A DNA stretch of 64,000 nt, from NCBI GenBank assembly GCA_963377175.1, contig CAUJNA010001890.1:1726315-1790314 (forward strand). Reading direction: 5' to 3'. Positions within the stretch are counted from its first letter, which is position 1. Each line of letters opens with the position of its first letter. Under the pieces are notes generated by a model. It worked only from the letters and a program-made list of their open reading frames with translations, made no database searches and was not told the origin of the DNA. The translations under genes and the position numbers were made by a program. Of the stretch, positions 22,838 through 33,465 are shown piece after piece. This DNA comes from Effrenium voratum (taxonomy: Eukaryota > Sar > Dinophyceae > Suessiales > Symbiodiniaceae).

Positions 22838-22890
22838 ACATATATATATATATATATAGATAGATAGAGATGTAGATCTGGATATATATC
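22838..22890. repeat. TA/TAGA microsatellite
   Basis: A run of TA dinucleotides passing into tagatagatagaga. Confidence 0.9.
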
Positions 22891-22969
22891 TTATTTGTTC
22901 AGGGAAGCGGAGGAGGGCCCAGGACTCCGTTGTACCCCGAGGAACCCAGACCGCACCAAACCAAGCTGC

Positions 22970-23003
22970 CAGGGCCTTTGTGCCACGTAAGCGGTGGAGC
23001 GGC
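22970..23003 (-). CDS. ABCC exon 17: 34-base Q-loop micro-exon
   Basis: Only 34 bases: RSTAYVAQRP plus two bases of the next Trp codon. It supplies the ABCC Q-loop 'AYV-x-Q-x-PW' that lies between Walker A and the NGT-ENILFG motif and is missing from exons 16 and 18. Acceptor accaag|G (phase 1); donor CCCTG|gcagct (GC, phase 2), so TG|G forms the conserved Trp across the intron. The exact fit in motif and both phases makes chance unlikely despite its size. Confidence 0.8.
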
Positions 23004-23080
23004 CTTGGTCACCCGTGTTCGGGCCGAGAAGGATGCATTGAACGTCACCCGGAATCCCAGATGATGCCTGGAATGAGCCC

Positions 23081-23211
23081 TACTGTGGATGGACGAAAAC
23101 AATTTCGCACCACTTTGCAACCATGCGAAACCCATTGTTGGTTGGTATTTACAGGGGGAATCAGCATTCCAGGCTTTCTTAGGTGGTGCAGGAGTTTGTC
23201 GATCCACAGTA
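23081..23211. mobile_element. Family C element
   Basis: 131 bp from TACTGTGGATGGACGAAA to GATCCACAGTA, in the intron between ABCC exons 16 and 17. Interior blocks tttacaggggg and ccattccagg or close variants are typical of the family. Confidence 0.8.
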
Positions 23212-24491
23212 TGTTCGGTATCCTCATACGGAAGATCGCAGAGAAGATCTGCGATCTTCTCTGGTACCCTTTCAGGTTAGTTTCAAGGGACATCAAGAGA
23301 CACATCGGACATGTTTCGGGATTCGAGGACGTCCTCGGCCCACAAAGCGAGTTGGAGGCTCTTGCAAACATGAGCAAATTTCCTGAATACAAAGCCCTCC
23401 CTTACTTTGCCCCGAACCCTTGGGGCGGTCAACTGTCGGTCCGAATTCGCGGGCACCTCTTACACGAGGACAAACTTGTACTATGGAGGGCTCCAACTAT
23501 CTTTGGCCCACATCCAAGGTACAGAACATAGCATCTTCAGATTCTCTGCCATAGTCTACCCTATCTGCCATAGTCCCAGAACCCCAGTGGTGGGAGAGAA
23601 AGGGGCACCCGCCAAGTTCTCTTTTGGCAGTCGTTCAAAGAACCCCAGCCCCTCCACCCAAAGGCTCCCGATTGTTTTAGGGCCTTCAATCCAGGTTTTG
23701 AGACCCCCAACCACCAATTCCCGGGGTGTCTAACGGAGGGGCCGGGTCCATTGAAAGCCGAAGCCAGGAGCCTCTGGGCTCCAGAGAAAATGAGAAAAAG
23801 GGCCACACGCCACCCAGAGGTCGTGGAATGGCCCCATGGCCCTTTCGGCCTCTCCGCCAGCAACTGCCGCCCTGCACTGGCTTGGTGCCTGGCTCTGAAC
23901 CGCCGGCGTGGTGTTTTTCGGCCCCGTGATTTCATTCCTGACCAGCAAGAACACCAGCCAAAAAAGTTTTGTCGTAGACTAAATCATTGAAGTACAACAT
24001 AACATTACAACTGACACACACACACACTGCTAGAAAGGACTGAACACATAAAGCTACACAAACGGTACGTCTATGCTTCAGAAACCCACAAAGACACTCG
24101 TGGCTTCATCTCGGGCACATCTTTTCCGATTCCGGGCACACTGGCTATGGGCTTGGTTCCCTACAAAAAGGGCAATTCGCAACTGGATCCACTGTGATCC
24201 AAGGGATCCGCATGTACCAAACGTAGGTGACCTGTGAAAAAATCGTTGGGTGGAACCCTGGTAAATGGCAAAACAGACCAAGCCAATCCAGTGGTATCCA
24301 TCTATTTCTAGCCAAACAAACCGATCAAAACGACTCCTACTTAATGGGGCAGGCTACTTCGGAAGTGGTTAGTAAGCCTGGTAATCCATTTCGGAATACG
24401 AATGGCTCTTGTAGCTTGAACCATGATCACTATCCACTTATAACATCTAATAACCATGGCTTTCGTGGGTAATGATTCTTAGCCACCTAGC

Positions 24492-24577
24492 TGACGTAGC
24501 GAATCGATCGCCCCTTCCCTCCTGTGAGGCCCTCCAGCAGCGCGCTCTTCCCCGCGCCAATTGGCCCAGAGACCAGC
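24492..24577 (-). CDS. ABCC exon 16: Walker A (GPIGAGKS)
   Basis: Reads LVSGPIGAGKSALLEGLTGG then KGRSIRYV. GPIGAGKS is a perfect Walker A P-loop in the ABCC form (G-P-V/I-G-x-GKS-x-LL) that binds the ATP phosphates. Acceptor acaag|G (phase 2). The donor is taken as GTCA|gctagg (GC, phase 1), just before an in-frame TAG; other GC or GA sites a few codons upstream would also keep phase. The next intron carries a C element and a perfect 12-bp hairpin. Confidence 0.9.
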
Positions 24578-26074
24578 CTTGTACCAGCTGAGCTGAGTGG
24601 AAAAATGATGAATTCCACTAGCTAAGAGGGTGTTTCCATGCTTTATTCCCTTCAACTCCATTAAGAGGGTGTTTTGATGTCAAGTTTGATGAGCCTGGGG
24701 TTTTTCCTTGGAGGAAACTCAGGCAGTAAGTGGTTTCATGCAAAAAAAACTCCGACTTCAAAGAGCAATCAAGGCTTGGCACCCGACCAACCAAAAAAAC
24801 GACGAACATTGAAGCCCAAATCACATTGATGAGCTTCAAAGAGCAAAGGCTTGCGAGCCGGGAAGCCAAGCTATGAAACCAGCCCAAGCGGCTCGGGTTG
24901 GGGGAGGGGGGGCTTGTTCTTTGGATGACCGGCCGGAAACGGGGGGTGCCCTGGAACTCTGGAACTCAGCCTTCCTTACCTCCGGACGTCGTCTGCATTT
25001 TGAGGGCGGAATTGGAGAAAACAAAGGAAACTCGAAAAAGGGCGAGGGAAAAGACCAGCTGAGTGTGGCAATGCCACATGCTTTGTTGTAACCCACTTGT
25101 AAGTTCCTATGTCTACCGAATTGCAGGAGGGTTGCAACCGAGCCAATTTCACATAGGCCACATATAGGTGGCTTCCTGATACCCTAGATTGCTACCCGCT
25201 TGCTAACTGGGCCGAACATGCAGGCAACGGCTCTCTTGATAGGATCCGATTTACACTCTGTCTTTCTCTTCCTTTCGTTTCCCCGACCTCCTGAATACCA
25301 CAAACAGTCTGAACATCTTTCCCCATTGGACACATGACCACGTGATGTTGACTAAAATATCTACTAAAGGGTCTAAGAAGGATTTTCTCCATATGGGTGT
25401 GTCGCTTTTTAGGGCTCCACCAAAATGGTGTTCCCGTAGCTCCGCTCACTGTGGAGGTACCAACTAAAACCGCAGACATGGATACCAACTTCGAAAATGA
25501 TTCCAGCTTGAGAAAAGGGTCATTGCCCCAAACTTATGGTTGGTGAAGTTCCTTCTTTATGGGTAGTTTGAGGGTTCAGGACACCTCAGCAACTCTGTTT
25601 ATCTCCCATAACCACGACTTCAACTTGATTGTTGTTCAGCCCCCCCGCTCGAACCACCTTTTGGGGGGGAAGTTCCAAATTCAAAAAAACAATGACAGAC
25701 CTGGACCCTCCAAAATTCCAACAAAAACATGTGTTATTATCGCGAAACCTACGGTTGGTGAAGTCCCCTTTTTCATGGGAGTTTGTTGCGGGCTCGGGGA
25801 CCCATAATGTTGACCCAGGATGAATAAACGGATTAATAAACCCGTCCCACTAAAAGAGGACCCCCCGATCAAAATCAACCAGGGGTTCTGCTTAATCCGG
25901 GGATAACATTACATCGAATACATACAACTGAGCCCGAAAGATTCAACTGAATAAGCCCAGGTGACATCTTCAGCCTCGCATTTATTTTTGTCCGGAAGCC
26001 CTGAGCTTGCAGGTGGTGCTCCTTCTGCTTAATCCGCGGTTCACATGTCGACTCCGTCGACTCCGAGGCGCAGC

Positions 26075-26163
26075 AGCTCCCCCGGCTGCACTTTCAGCGA
26101 GATCTGCCGCGCGCCGCGGAAGCCGTGCTCCTCCTCCGACACCGGCCAGCCCAGGTCGCAGTC
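26075..26163 (-). CDS. ABCC exon 15: start of NBD1 with A-loop Trp
   Basis: Twenty-nine codons, including CDLGWPVSEEEHGFRGARQ and ISLKVQPGE. The Trp (codon 6) fits the aromatic A-loop residue that stacks on the ATP adenine. The end matches 'L-x-x-I-x-L-x-V-x-x-GEL' just before Walker A. Acceptor tctgag|G; donor GAGCT|gctgcg (GC, phase 2), which reconstructs GELLVSGP with exon 16. The next intron (24578-26074) shows only scattered fragments of short repeats. Confidence 0.85.
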
Positions 26164-26214
26164 CTCAGAGGTGGGCGAGCGAGGGCAGAGTCAGACCAGG
26201 TGGGACCTTCAGGA

Positions 26215-26308
26215 AGGTCAGATTTGAGAGGTTAGAATAAGTTGGGTGCCATTTTGTTTTCAGGAGGTCTAGTTTAGTAGAGGAACCCTCCCCAGCTGGG
26301 GGACCTTC
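26215..26308 (+). mobile_element. Family A element, decayed
   Basis: aggtcagatttgagaggtta ... gctgggggacctt. Ends are damaged but the core is recognisable. It lies about 50 bases upstream of ABCC exon 15 on the gene strand. Confidence 0.6.
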
Positions 26309-26481
26309 TATGACCAGGAAGTGGGATTCTATGAAGGATCAACTTCCCTTCACTAGGCTGCCTGTTTTCAGATCCCCGGCTTAAAAGTTCTAAAACTTGT
26401 GGGTGAAAAACGGAAACTACCAGCAAGGCAACTGCTCAGGGCAGAATTAAACGGGATTTCATGTTAAGGGCTTGGAGCAGG

Positions 26482-26700
26482 GTGTGTGTGTGTGTGAATG
26501 TGTGTGTGTGTGAATGTGTGTGTGTGTGAATGTGTGTGTGTGTGTGTGTGTGTGAATGTGTGTGAATGTGTGTGTGTGTGTGTGTGTGAATGTGTGTGTG
26601 AGTGTGTGAATGTGTGTGAATGTGTGTGAATGTGTGTGTGTGTGTGTGCGCGCGCGCGTGCGTGAGTGCGTGCGTGCGTGCGTGCGTGTGGGTTCTTGTG
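26482..26700 (+). repeat. TG microsatellite with GAATG interruptions
   Basis: About 220 bases of tgtgtg interrupted regularly by gaatg, then cgcgcg and tgcg units. The His-Thr-rich frames on the minus strand are low-complexity and not genes. Confidence 0.95.
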
Positions 26701-27074
26701 TGTTTGCATGTTTGTGTGTTTTGGAGGGCTTTTTGGGGTGGCAACTTTTCAACTGAAACCAGCTTGAAAGCTGCAAGAATTGGGTGGCTCGTCTTTCCTT
26801 TAGGATTTGATCCCCCAAAATGGATTTTGGCCAGTGAACATCCCAATCCCCACTAAAATAGACTAAAATGGGTGGTGCACCTACCCCAAAATGGTACCAT
26901 TGGTTTTGACCGACAGCCATTTCTCTTTGTTTCCCTTTCAACCAAAAACGGGGTACCCAGGACTTCTTGCATGCCTGGCCTGGAGGATGAAGTCGGCGTC
27001 TTGGGTGGGGACAACGTCCTGACGCAGCCCCAAACGTCTGAGTCCAGAAACTCAGACGCGAGACGGGATCTTTG

Positions 27075-27165
27075 TCAAGAGTCTCCATGACCCTTAAAGG
27101 ATGGTGTCATGACCCCTTAGTTTTGGGTAATGACCCCATTTTTGAAGGGCCATGGAGACTCCAGG
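27075..27165. mobile_element. Family B element
   Basis: caagagtctccatgaccctt ... gggccatggagactccagg; left end slightly decayed. Confidence 0.75.
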
Positions 27166-27737
27166 GAACAAAAAAGAAGTGCGCCCAAAGAACTCAGGGA
27201 CTGAGATGTTTCTTGGCCAGCAACTCCTGAAAAACTCAGAGTGAGATGTTTCTTGGGTAGCAACCAGTCCGAAGTGGGTTCAAAAAACAGATCGACCAAT
27301 CGAGACAGATTCAAAGAGCAATCATGCTGACCAAGCGGGTTTAAGCCTCAAGGCAACACCTGCCCAAGCTAAGGGTCTGGTTAAGGGGTCTTTCCTTGGA
27401 TGACCGGCCCAAGCAAATGGTTAAGTCTACAAGTGGGTAAGGGATTCCATTTAGGGGACTTATTCAGCTGGGGATTATCAACCGCTTTCTAAGTAGGTCA
27501 TCCAAGCACTCCAAACACCTGAATCTACGCTTAAAAGCCTGATGATTTACCTTCTTGTTAATCAGGGCTTAACATCATACTTGACCCAAGTCTGGGGTAC
27601 ACCAAAAGGAGTATGCTCAGAGCCAGCACCCTCCAATGGTCCAAGGGTGCTCCATTTGTACCTGATGTGCCCTTGAAGCCATTTTGGGTACCAATTGATT
27701 TCTTGGAGGGTGCCGGAGTCTGATTCATATTCAACTT

Positions 27738-27852
27738 TACTGTGGCTGGACGAAATCCTGCACTAGATTGAAGCCATGAAGAAACGCATCATTCCGTTGA
27801 GTGTTCGAGTTCGGTGGTGCGAGACTTGCGGATTTCGCAACCGTCCACAGTA
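27738..27852. mobile_element. Family C element
   Basis: 115 bp, left end TACTGTGGCTGGACGAAATC, right end ttcgcaaccgtccacagta, in the intron before ABCC exon 14. Confidence 0.8.
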
Positions 27853-28665
27853 GAACCGATCAAAAAAAACGGTTTTGGTTTGGAGAAAATCTTTGTGTCT
27901 TGGGATGTGACTGGAGTACAGTCAATAGAGCTCACCACCTGCTATTTTGCTGAGACCCAAAACAGCTTTGAGCCCCAGCCCGTCCAGCGCATAGCCGGAG
28001 TCTTGAAGCCAGGCCCCGTTGCTCGCCTCGGAACGGATTTTTGGAGCACCTCCGGGCTTCTCAGCTCGGGGCTTCTCAGCCACCCGCGTCATCACTGTTT
28101 TTTGGCCAGTGCTTGGGACTTGGGACATGGGAACAAGCAATTGCTGGGCTGTTGGGGGTTGCTGAGGCGTGACTTGTTTAGGGATATATTTTTGTTGAAA
28201 GCGTTGGGAAGGCCTTTGTCAAATACTGATTTAGAGCCATACACTGGGGAGTCATTAGCATCCCCATACTGACTATGCATTGTTTCCAACGGCCGTCCAT
28301 TGCTATGGACCGTAGGAATACCTTAAAAAACACCAACCCAAGCGTGCAAGCTGTGTGTTTGCCACATAGATTCTCCCCAGCAGGTCTTGAGCAAAACTCT
28401 GAGAGTGAGGTTATTCTGGTTCCGTGTGGGAAGCCAAACGGTTTCCGGGGCCATTCGGTCAACACCGAATCCCCTTTCTTTCATTCCAGGGTTCCGGGAA
28501 TGCGCCCATGAGACACCTGCATAGTTTGTTTTTGTCCTTTCTTTTTTTCCGGTACTCCTTTTTGGGTGAATTCTGAATGGAAACCAAAAGGAACACCCAC
28601 CATTTTTGGGGCTTCCCCCAAAAAAGTCGCCGCACGCTGCTTTTTTCAAACGGTTTTGGGCCGGC

Positions 28666-28744
28666 CTCGCAGCACAGCAGCTGCTGCACGCGCGTGATTC
28701 CCACATAGGCGTCCAGAATGCTGGCCACTTGGTTGGGCAGCTGC
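28666..28744 (-). CDS. ABCC exon 14: LPN ... V-x-I-x-R-x-Q, end of TMD1
   Basis: Twenty-six codons: QLPNQVASILDAYVGITRVQ, QLLCCE. This is the standard end of TMD1 ('LP-x-x-I-x-x-x-x-x-A-x-VS-x-x-R-(I/V)-x-x-FL'). Acceptor cctcag|G (phase 2); donor TGCGAG|gccggc (GC, phase 0). The frame is also open upstream of the acceptor, but including that would break the family spacing. The following intron holds a C element, a B element, the TG microsatellite and a decayed A copy. Confidence 0.88.
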
Positions 28745-28804
28745 CTGAGGTTCAGTCCCGAAAGGGACATGAGCTCCGTCCGTGTAAAACGAATGTTGAC
28801 CCCA

Positions 28805-28921
28805 TACTGTGGATGGACGAAATCCATTTCGCACCACATAAGAAACCATGGAATGATTCGATTCTCCTGAAAATACCAACACACAATCATTTCAGCATGG
28901 TTTCCAAGAGGTTCCACAGTA
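28805..28921. mobile_element. Family C element
   Basis: 117 bp, TACTGTGGATGGACGAAATC to ggttccacagta. It lies 60 bases upstream of ABCC exon 14 on the gene strand, without touching the splice site. Confidence 0.8.
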
Positions 28922-29672
28922 TAAATCAACCCCAGTTTAGTAATACCGGGGGTGGGGGCCCCTCCAAAAGTGGTCTGATTCTCCACTAAAACCCAGGGAC
29001 AGCCCCTAGTAATACATTGGGGTTGATTCATATGGGGTTAACATTAGAAGGTTCTACTATCAAAGGCTGATTGGATTTCGGTCCATACTACCCATGACCA
29101 TTTGGGACCAGCAATGGGGGCTGATTAGAATAATTCAGCCTTCACTAACGGTTCATTAACCCACAAACTAGGGAATCATACCAGGGGTTCATATATGGAC
29201 ATATACATTCAGCCGTTGATACTACCATGGTTATGGAAGTCCAATTAGGCCAAACTAAACCAGGTAGTAGAGCCATCTACTAAAAGAATGGCCAACGGGG
29301 TTTTAGCGCTGCTCAATTTTACAAGACCTACTCCACATACCCCCAATTTTAGTGTGTGTGTGTGCTTTTCTGAGTTTGTCTGTTTGTTGAGGGTACACTT
29401 GTTGGGGTGGGTTTAAAAGGGAGACCAAAAGCACCACAAATTTGGAGGTTCCCCTCTTTGGACAAAACAACATGTTTTGCAACTTTGTTCAATGGGTTCT
29501 AACAAATGGGCTCCACCTACGCCAAATCGAGGACAATGGGGTTCCGTTTGGATGCTACACACATGACCCTTGGGTGCAAGCGATCGGAACGCGCAAATTT
29601 GGAACCCGTTGAACGGGTCCCCTGATCCCAATTCAGGAAACAGGTTGAACACCATGGTGCAGGGGTTCACTT

Positions 29673-29853
29673 ACTGGTTCTCAGCAGGGAATGAAAAATG
29701 GAATGACCTACAAACCATCCCCCATGGCTTCCTTTCAGGGAATCCCAAAATGTCATTCCCGACCTATCGCACAGGGGTAGCTTCCTTTTCAGGGAAAAAC
29801 TCAAAACGGTTCATTTCAAAAAGGATTCATTCCCGGCCCATCGCACCAGCAAG
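29673..29853. mobile_element. Family G element, long form
   Basis: actggttctcagcagggaatg at the left and gcaccagcaag at the right, with repeated ttcatttcc/ggaatg blocks inside. Confidence 0.6.
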
Positions 29854-30049
29854 TGAACGTAACATACCCGAACAAAAGGGGGCTTTTTGGAGCGCGACTG
29901 TTTAGGGTGTCGAATCATCGACCCTTCACGTTCCGACCACCAGGGACACCCCTGGACCGTCAAATAGCTCCTTAAACCAGCAGTCCGGAGGCTGTGAGAG
30001 TGTCCAATGAGACAGTCTGCAAGGTTGAAGTGTTTTGACCAAACCACTT

Positions 30050-30142
30050 CTAGAACCTCCAGTAGAAAGGGTAGAATAAGGGTACCAACTTTTTTATCTG
30101 TAGTCTATTTTAGTAGAGAAAGGGCACTACTGGGGGACCTAG
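30050..30142 (+). mobile_element. Family A element with internal deletion
   Basis: ctagaacctccagtagaaag to ctactgggggacctag; the ggggaaccctccc block is missing. Its right flank (acttgcaaccccag...ggcgcgc) is shared with the A copy at 32112-32231. Confidence 0.8.
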
Positions 30143-30278
30143 ACTTGCAACCCCAGTGGAAACAAGGCGCGCCCTTGCTTTTGGCAGTTGATTTTGAAGG
30201 GACGCCCCTGCAAAAAAAGGAGCTTGCAAGACACAGGGCAGCGCCGGAGATAATTATTTTTGTTTGACGCCACCGAGC

Positions 30279-30319
30279 GGCATGATGTTGTCCTTCAGCA
30301 GGTTGGCCCAGGATAGGAC
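30279..30319 (-). CDS. ABCC exon 13: short helix VLSWANLLKDNIM
   Basis: Thirteen codons plus a split proline codon. In ABCC terms this is the '(V/A)F-x-x-L-x-x-(F/Y)N-x-LR-x-P' helix at the end of TMD1. Acceptor gcgag|G (phase 0). The donor is taken as ATGCC|gctcgg (GC, phase 2), because the join to QLPNQ of exon 14 then gives nearly the family spacing to the conserved LP. The following intron contains an A copy with an internal deletion, a G element and a C element. Confidence 0.72.
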
Positions 30320-30832
30320 CTCGCGAAATTGCAACCTCCCATTGCCCCTAGCCCGCAAAAACAAACAGGTTTTGGGATCTCCTTTTAGGAAGGTGTGGGG
30401 CCAAAGTAGCCCTTGAAATGGCTACGGCTTCCTTCTGGCTTCAGGAAACAAATGCCAAGCAAAAGGGGTCCGAAAACTATTTCAAGAAAGTCCCATGTCA
30501 ATTTGCGGGGGAGTAAGGCAACTTGTTTGGGGACGAGGTGTAGTTCTGAGCGACATCCTGAGTCTCTGCTGTAGGCTTTACCTCGCTTTCAGAGCGGATT
30601 GGCCCGAAAAAAATCCTCCGGCACCCTCAAACTACCCATTAAAAAAAGAGTTCCAGGCGGATCTCTTGGTTGCCACAAAGATGCCAACTCAGCAAGTGAC
30701 GCAGGTCCGGACGCTGAGGAAATCTATAATTAGCAGCCCCTCAGCCATACGGATGGCAATCAGCCCAGGGCAACAAAGTCAATGAGCCAACATCGAAATT
30801 GTAGCTCCAACGCGATGGCCTGAAAAACAATT

Positions 30833-30948
30833 CTAGATTCTGCAGTAGAAAGGTTAGAATAAGGGTACCCTTGTATCTGTAGTCTATTTTAGCAGGGGAA
30901 CCCTCCCCCAAAAAGGGGTGAGAAAGCGCACCTGGCTGGGGGAGCTAG
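30833..30948 (+). mobile_element. Family A element
   Basis: ctagattctgcagtagaaag to ctgggggagctag, in the intron between ABCC exons 12 and 13. Confidence 0.8.
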
Positions 30949-31585
30949 AATTTTAACTCCAGCCCAAAGGCCTGTCACATCTAAGCCGAGGGTTTGACTG
31001 CTGTGCCCCCCATCCATTTCCTCTCGGTGAAGCCGCTGTAAAGGCGATGGCGGCGTCCACTGGACGATCCAACACCTAAGCCGGGTTTTTTGCTTGGCCG
31101 ACATGTGTACAAAGACCAGGTAACCCTTGATTGGTGGAGTTTGGATTGGCTTTGCGATTTGAACTTCTGGTTCTTGTACCTCCAAACCACATTTCAAACC
31201 ACCAAGGCAAGCTGCACAAATGACAAGTTCTACGGGAAGCTGGCCAAACACACAGCAACATCGGGGATGTCCAGTAGAATCTTCCGTAGCTGGTTTCTTT
31301 CAAAGCACACACAATCAAATTCTGGCAACCATCATAATGGGTATGGCTCGATAGAATAGGGATTTGAGCCGCCAAAACGGGGTCAGTTTTCCTTTGGTGT
31401 GTCTTCAAAGCAACCTGGAAAGGGTACCCTCAACAAAAGACACCTATATGTCTAAAGTCACTTTAAAGAAGACCCCCAAGTGTGCAAGGGTAGGTTGATG
31501 ACAAAAAGCAGTCTGTAGGGAAAGCTCGTTGCTCAAGCTGGCCTTTTTCTATTCTTTGGGGGGGGCATTCTTCCCAAGTTTGGGA

Positions 31586-31698
31586 CTAGGTCCTCCAGTA
31601 GAGAGGTTAGAATAAGGGTACCAACTTTTTCTGTAGTCTATTTCAGTAGGGGAACCCTCCCCCAAACAAGGGTAAAATGGCACTACTGGGGGACCTAG
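31586..31698 (+). mobile_element. Family A element, well preserved
   Basis: ctaggtcctccagtagagag to cactactgggggacctag; both terminal repeats intact. Confidence 0.88.
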
Positions 31699-31904
31699 TA
31701 GAAGCAAGCCGGTTTTAGCCTTCGGGGCAGGCCCCGAAGGAAGGATTCACAGAAGGTCGCATACCACAGGCCGCCCGAACGCGCGTCTGATGCCAGGGGA
31801 ATATCATTCAACTTGGAGCACCTCAATCTGCCCCTGAAAAAGAACATTCACCCCATAAAGTTTTAGGGGGGCGACCCATTTTGTAAGTTGAGGCTCCATG
31901 TCGA

Positions 31905-32029
31905 CACCGTGGATGGTTGCGAGATCCATATCGAACCTAAAAAACGTCTAACGGAATGAAACGTTATGGTTGTTCATTCCCATGGTTTCTTTTAGTGGTG
32001 CGAGAAGCGGATTTCATCCGTCCACAGTA
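31905..32029. mobile_element. Family C element
   Basis: Left end decayed (caccgtggatgg); right end atttcatccgtccacagta is good. Between ABCC exons 12 and 13, next to two A copies. Confidence 0.65.
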
Positions 32030-32111
32030 CCTCCAATACCCAACATGCGTAAAACCTGGACCCTCAGACTACCCATGACATGAAAAAGGGAGTTCACTCC
32101 CCCATTTTAAG

Positions 32112-32231
32112 CTAGCTCCTCCACTAGAGGTTAGAATCAGGGTACCACTTTTTTTCTGCGGTCTATTTCAGTCGGGGAACCCTCCCAACCAAAACAGTTG
32201 GTGAGAAAGGGCACCTAGCTGGTGGACCTAG
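32112..32231 (+). mobile_element. Family A element
   Basis: ctagctcctccactagaggt to ctggtggacctag. The right flank is homologous to that of the 30050 copy, so the two were probably duplicated together. Confidence 0.82.
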
Positions 32232-32371
32232 ACTTGCAACCCCAGCGGAAACCAGGCGCGCTGTTGCTCTTGGCCGTTTAGTTTTTTGGGCACTAACCAA
32301 TTTTTTTGGGAGTTTTGAGGGTCCCGGAACGCAGAAAGGGGCCGGACGTAGGGCCGGACGCAGGGCCGGAC

Positions 32372-32464
32372 GTGCCGCTTCGGCGCCAGTTCCAGCCACA
32401 GGAAGGACACGATGGTGGCGAAGAGGCTCACGGTGCTCCCGAGGCAGTTGGAGATGGGGAAGAC
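32372..32464 (-). CDS. ABCC exon 12: TMD1 helix P-x-x-x-x-x-x-STVSLFATIV
   Basis: Thirty-one codons, VFPISNCLGSTVSLFATIVS then FLWLELAPKRH. Matches the ABCC 'P-x-LVS-x-x-TF-x-x-Y-x-x-x-x-x-LTP' helix. Acceptor tggcag|G; donor CGGCAC|gtccgg (GT, phase 0). The donor sits at the edge of a 12-bp motif repeated almost three times (32338-32372), so the exact boundary could have slipped. The intron after it (30320-32371) holds three A copies and a C copy. Confidence 0.82.
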
Positions 32465-33190
32465 CTGCCATCCATAGGTGGCCTTTGGGAAAAATCGATG
32501 GGGATGGCCCTGGTACATGGGGCGAATAAAACCCATCTAAACCAGTGGAACCCATCGATTTGCCTCCATGGCTCACCTCAAAAGGACACCTATTTTCCAC
32601 TGAAATGAACAGCCTCCCTCCAAAAAGGTTTCCACCTTGTCATCATCCAATCTTTGTTTTGATGGGGGCAAGGAACCCTGGGGTGTACCATGCTGTACCC
32701 TCCTTTTCCATTCTTCACGGAACCTTCTCTTCAAAGGGGGCAAAGCCTTTAAAAATGGGTGGCCAAGGAGAAGCTATGGCTGAAGTGAATGGGCAATCAA
32801 ACCTTGGAGCTGTCGCTTTGTCCGGGTGTTTCAGGGATCGTCTTGCCCCCCAAAAACGCGTTTTCAAGGCGGGTGAGACAGCCGAGGTTGACACATCCCT
32901 CGAACGGAATTCAAGAACCAGGCTGTTTCCCCCCAAAAGAACAAAAACTAAGCTGTTTCCCCCCCCCCCACAAAGAAAAAAGGACAAGGGTCCCTACCCT
33001 CACAACAGAACCAGGCTGTTCCCCCCACTGCAAAAACAGAGCAGCAGCAAGGCTCTTCGGCCCCTTTGCACCAAAAACAAAAGCGACGCCGTCCCCCCCG
33101 CCCCGCCCCTGGCCCACAAAAAACACACACACCAACACCCGCCCGCCCCCAGCCCGGGCTCCCCTCCCCCCCCCAAAAAACAAAACGCTC

Positions 33191-33268
33191 GCAGCCCCCC
33201 GCCTTGCGCTTCATCCATTGGGCCTCCAACTCCGCATCTCGTGCAACTCCCAGCAGGCCCAAAGCCAC
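33191..33268 (-). CDS. ABCC exon 11: R-x-x-EL helix after the FTLEQ loop
   Basis: Twenty-six codons, VALGLLGVARDAELEAQWMK then RKAGGC. It fits the ABCC helix 'V-x-x-x-R-x-x-EL-x-x-x-x-x-x-x' that follows the K-x-F-x-x-E loop. Acceptor gggcag|G; donor GGCTGC|gagcgt (GA), phase 0 on both sides. The next intron (32465-33190) is C-rich with long homopolymer runs; I see no named element in it. Confidence 0.65.
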
Positions 33269-33326
33269 CTGCCCGACCCGGAGCTTGGCATTTGATGGAA
33301 AACCACAGAATTCCACGGCTGAAACC

Positions 33327-33465
33327 CACTGCGGATGGACAAAGTGTCGCACCACCGAACTGAAACCATGGTTGAAACCATTGTGTCCTTAGTATTTGCG
33401 TTGAGTGGCATCATTCCGTTGGGTGTCTGAACGGTGCAAAATGGAGTTCGCAACCATCCACACTA
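33327..33465. mobile_element. Family C element
   Basis: Left cactgcggatggacaaa, right gcaaccatccacacta; both ends slightly decayed. It lies about 60 bases upstream of ABCC exon 11 on the gene strand. Confidence 0.65.

Noticed and set aside
26436..27088. Long minus-strand frames rich in His and Thr
   Set aside because: They are the TG/CA microsatellite read in several frames, all low-complexity, with no motif outside the repeat.
28745..28790. Open frame (ELMSLSGLNL) directly upstream of ABCC exon 14
   Set aside because: Including it would add residues that disrupt the family spacing before LPN, and no AG|G acceptor precedes it. It is more likely intronic.
32911..33183. Pro-rich or Gly-rich open frames around 33 kb
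   Set aside because: They arise from C/G homopolymer runs in the intron between exons 11 and 12 and overlap in several frames without motifs.
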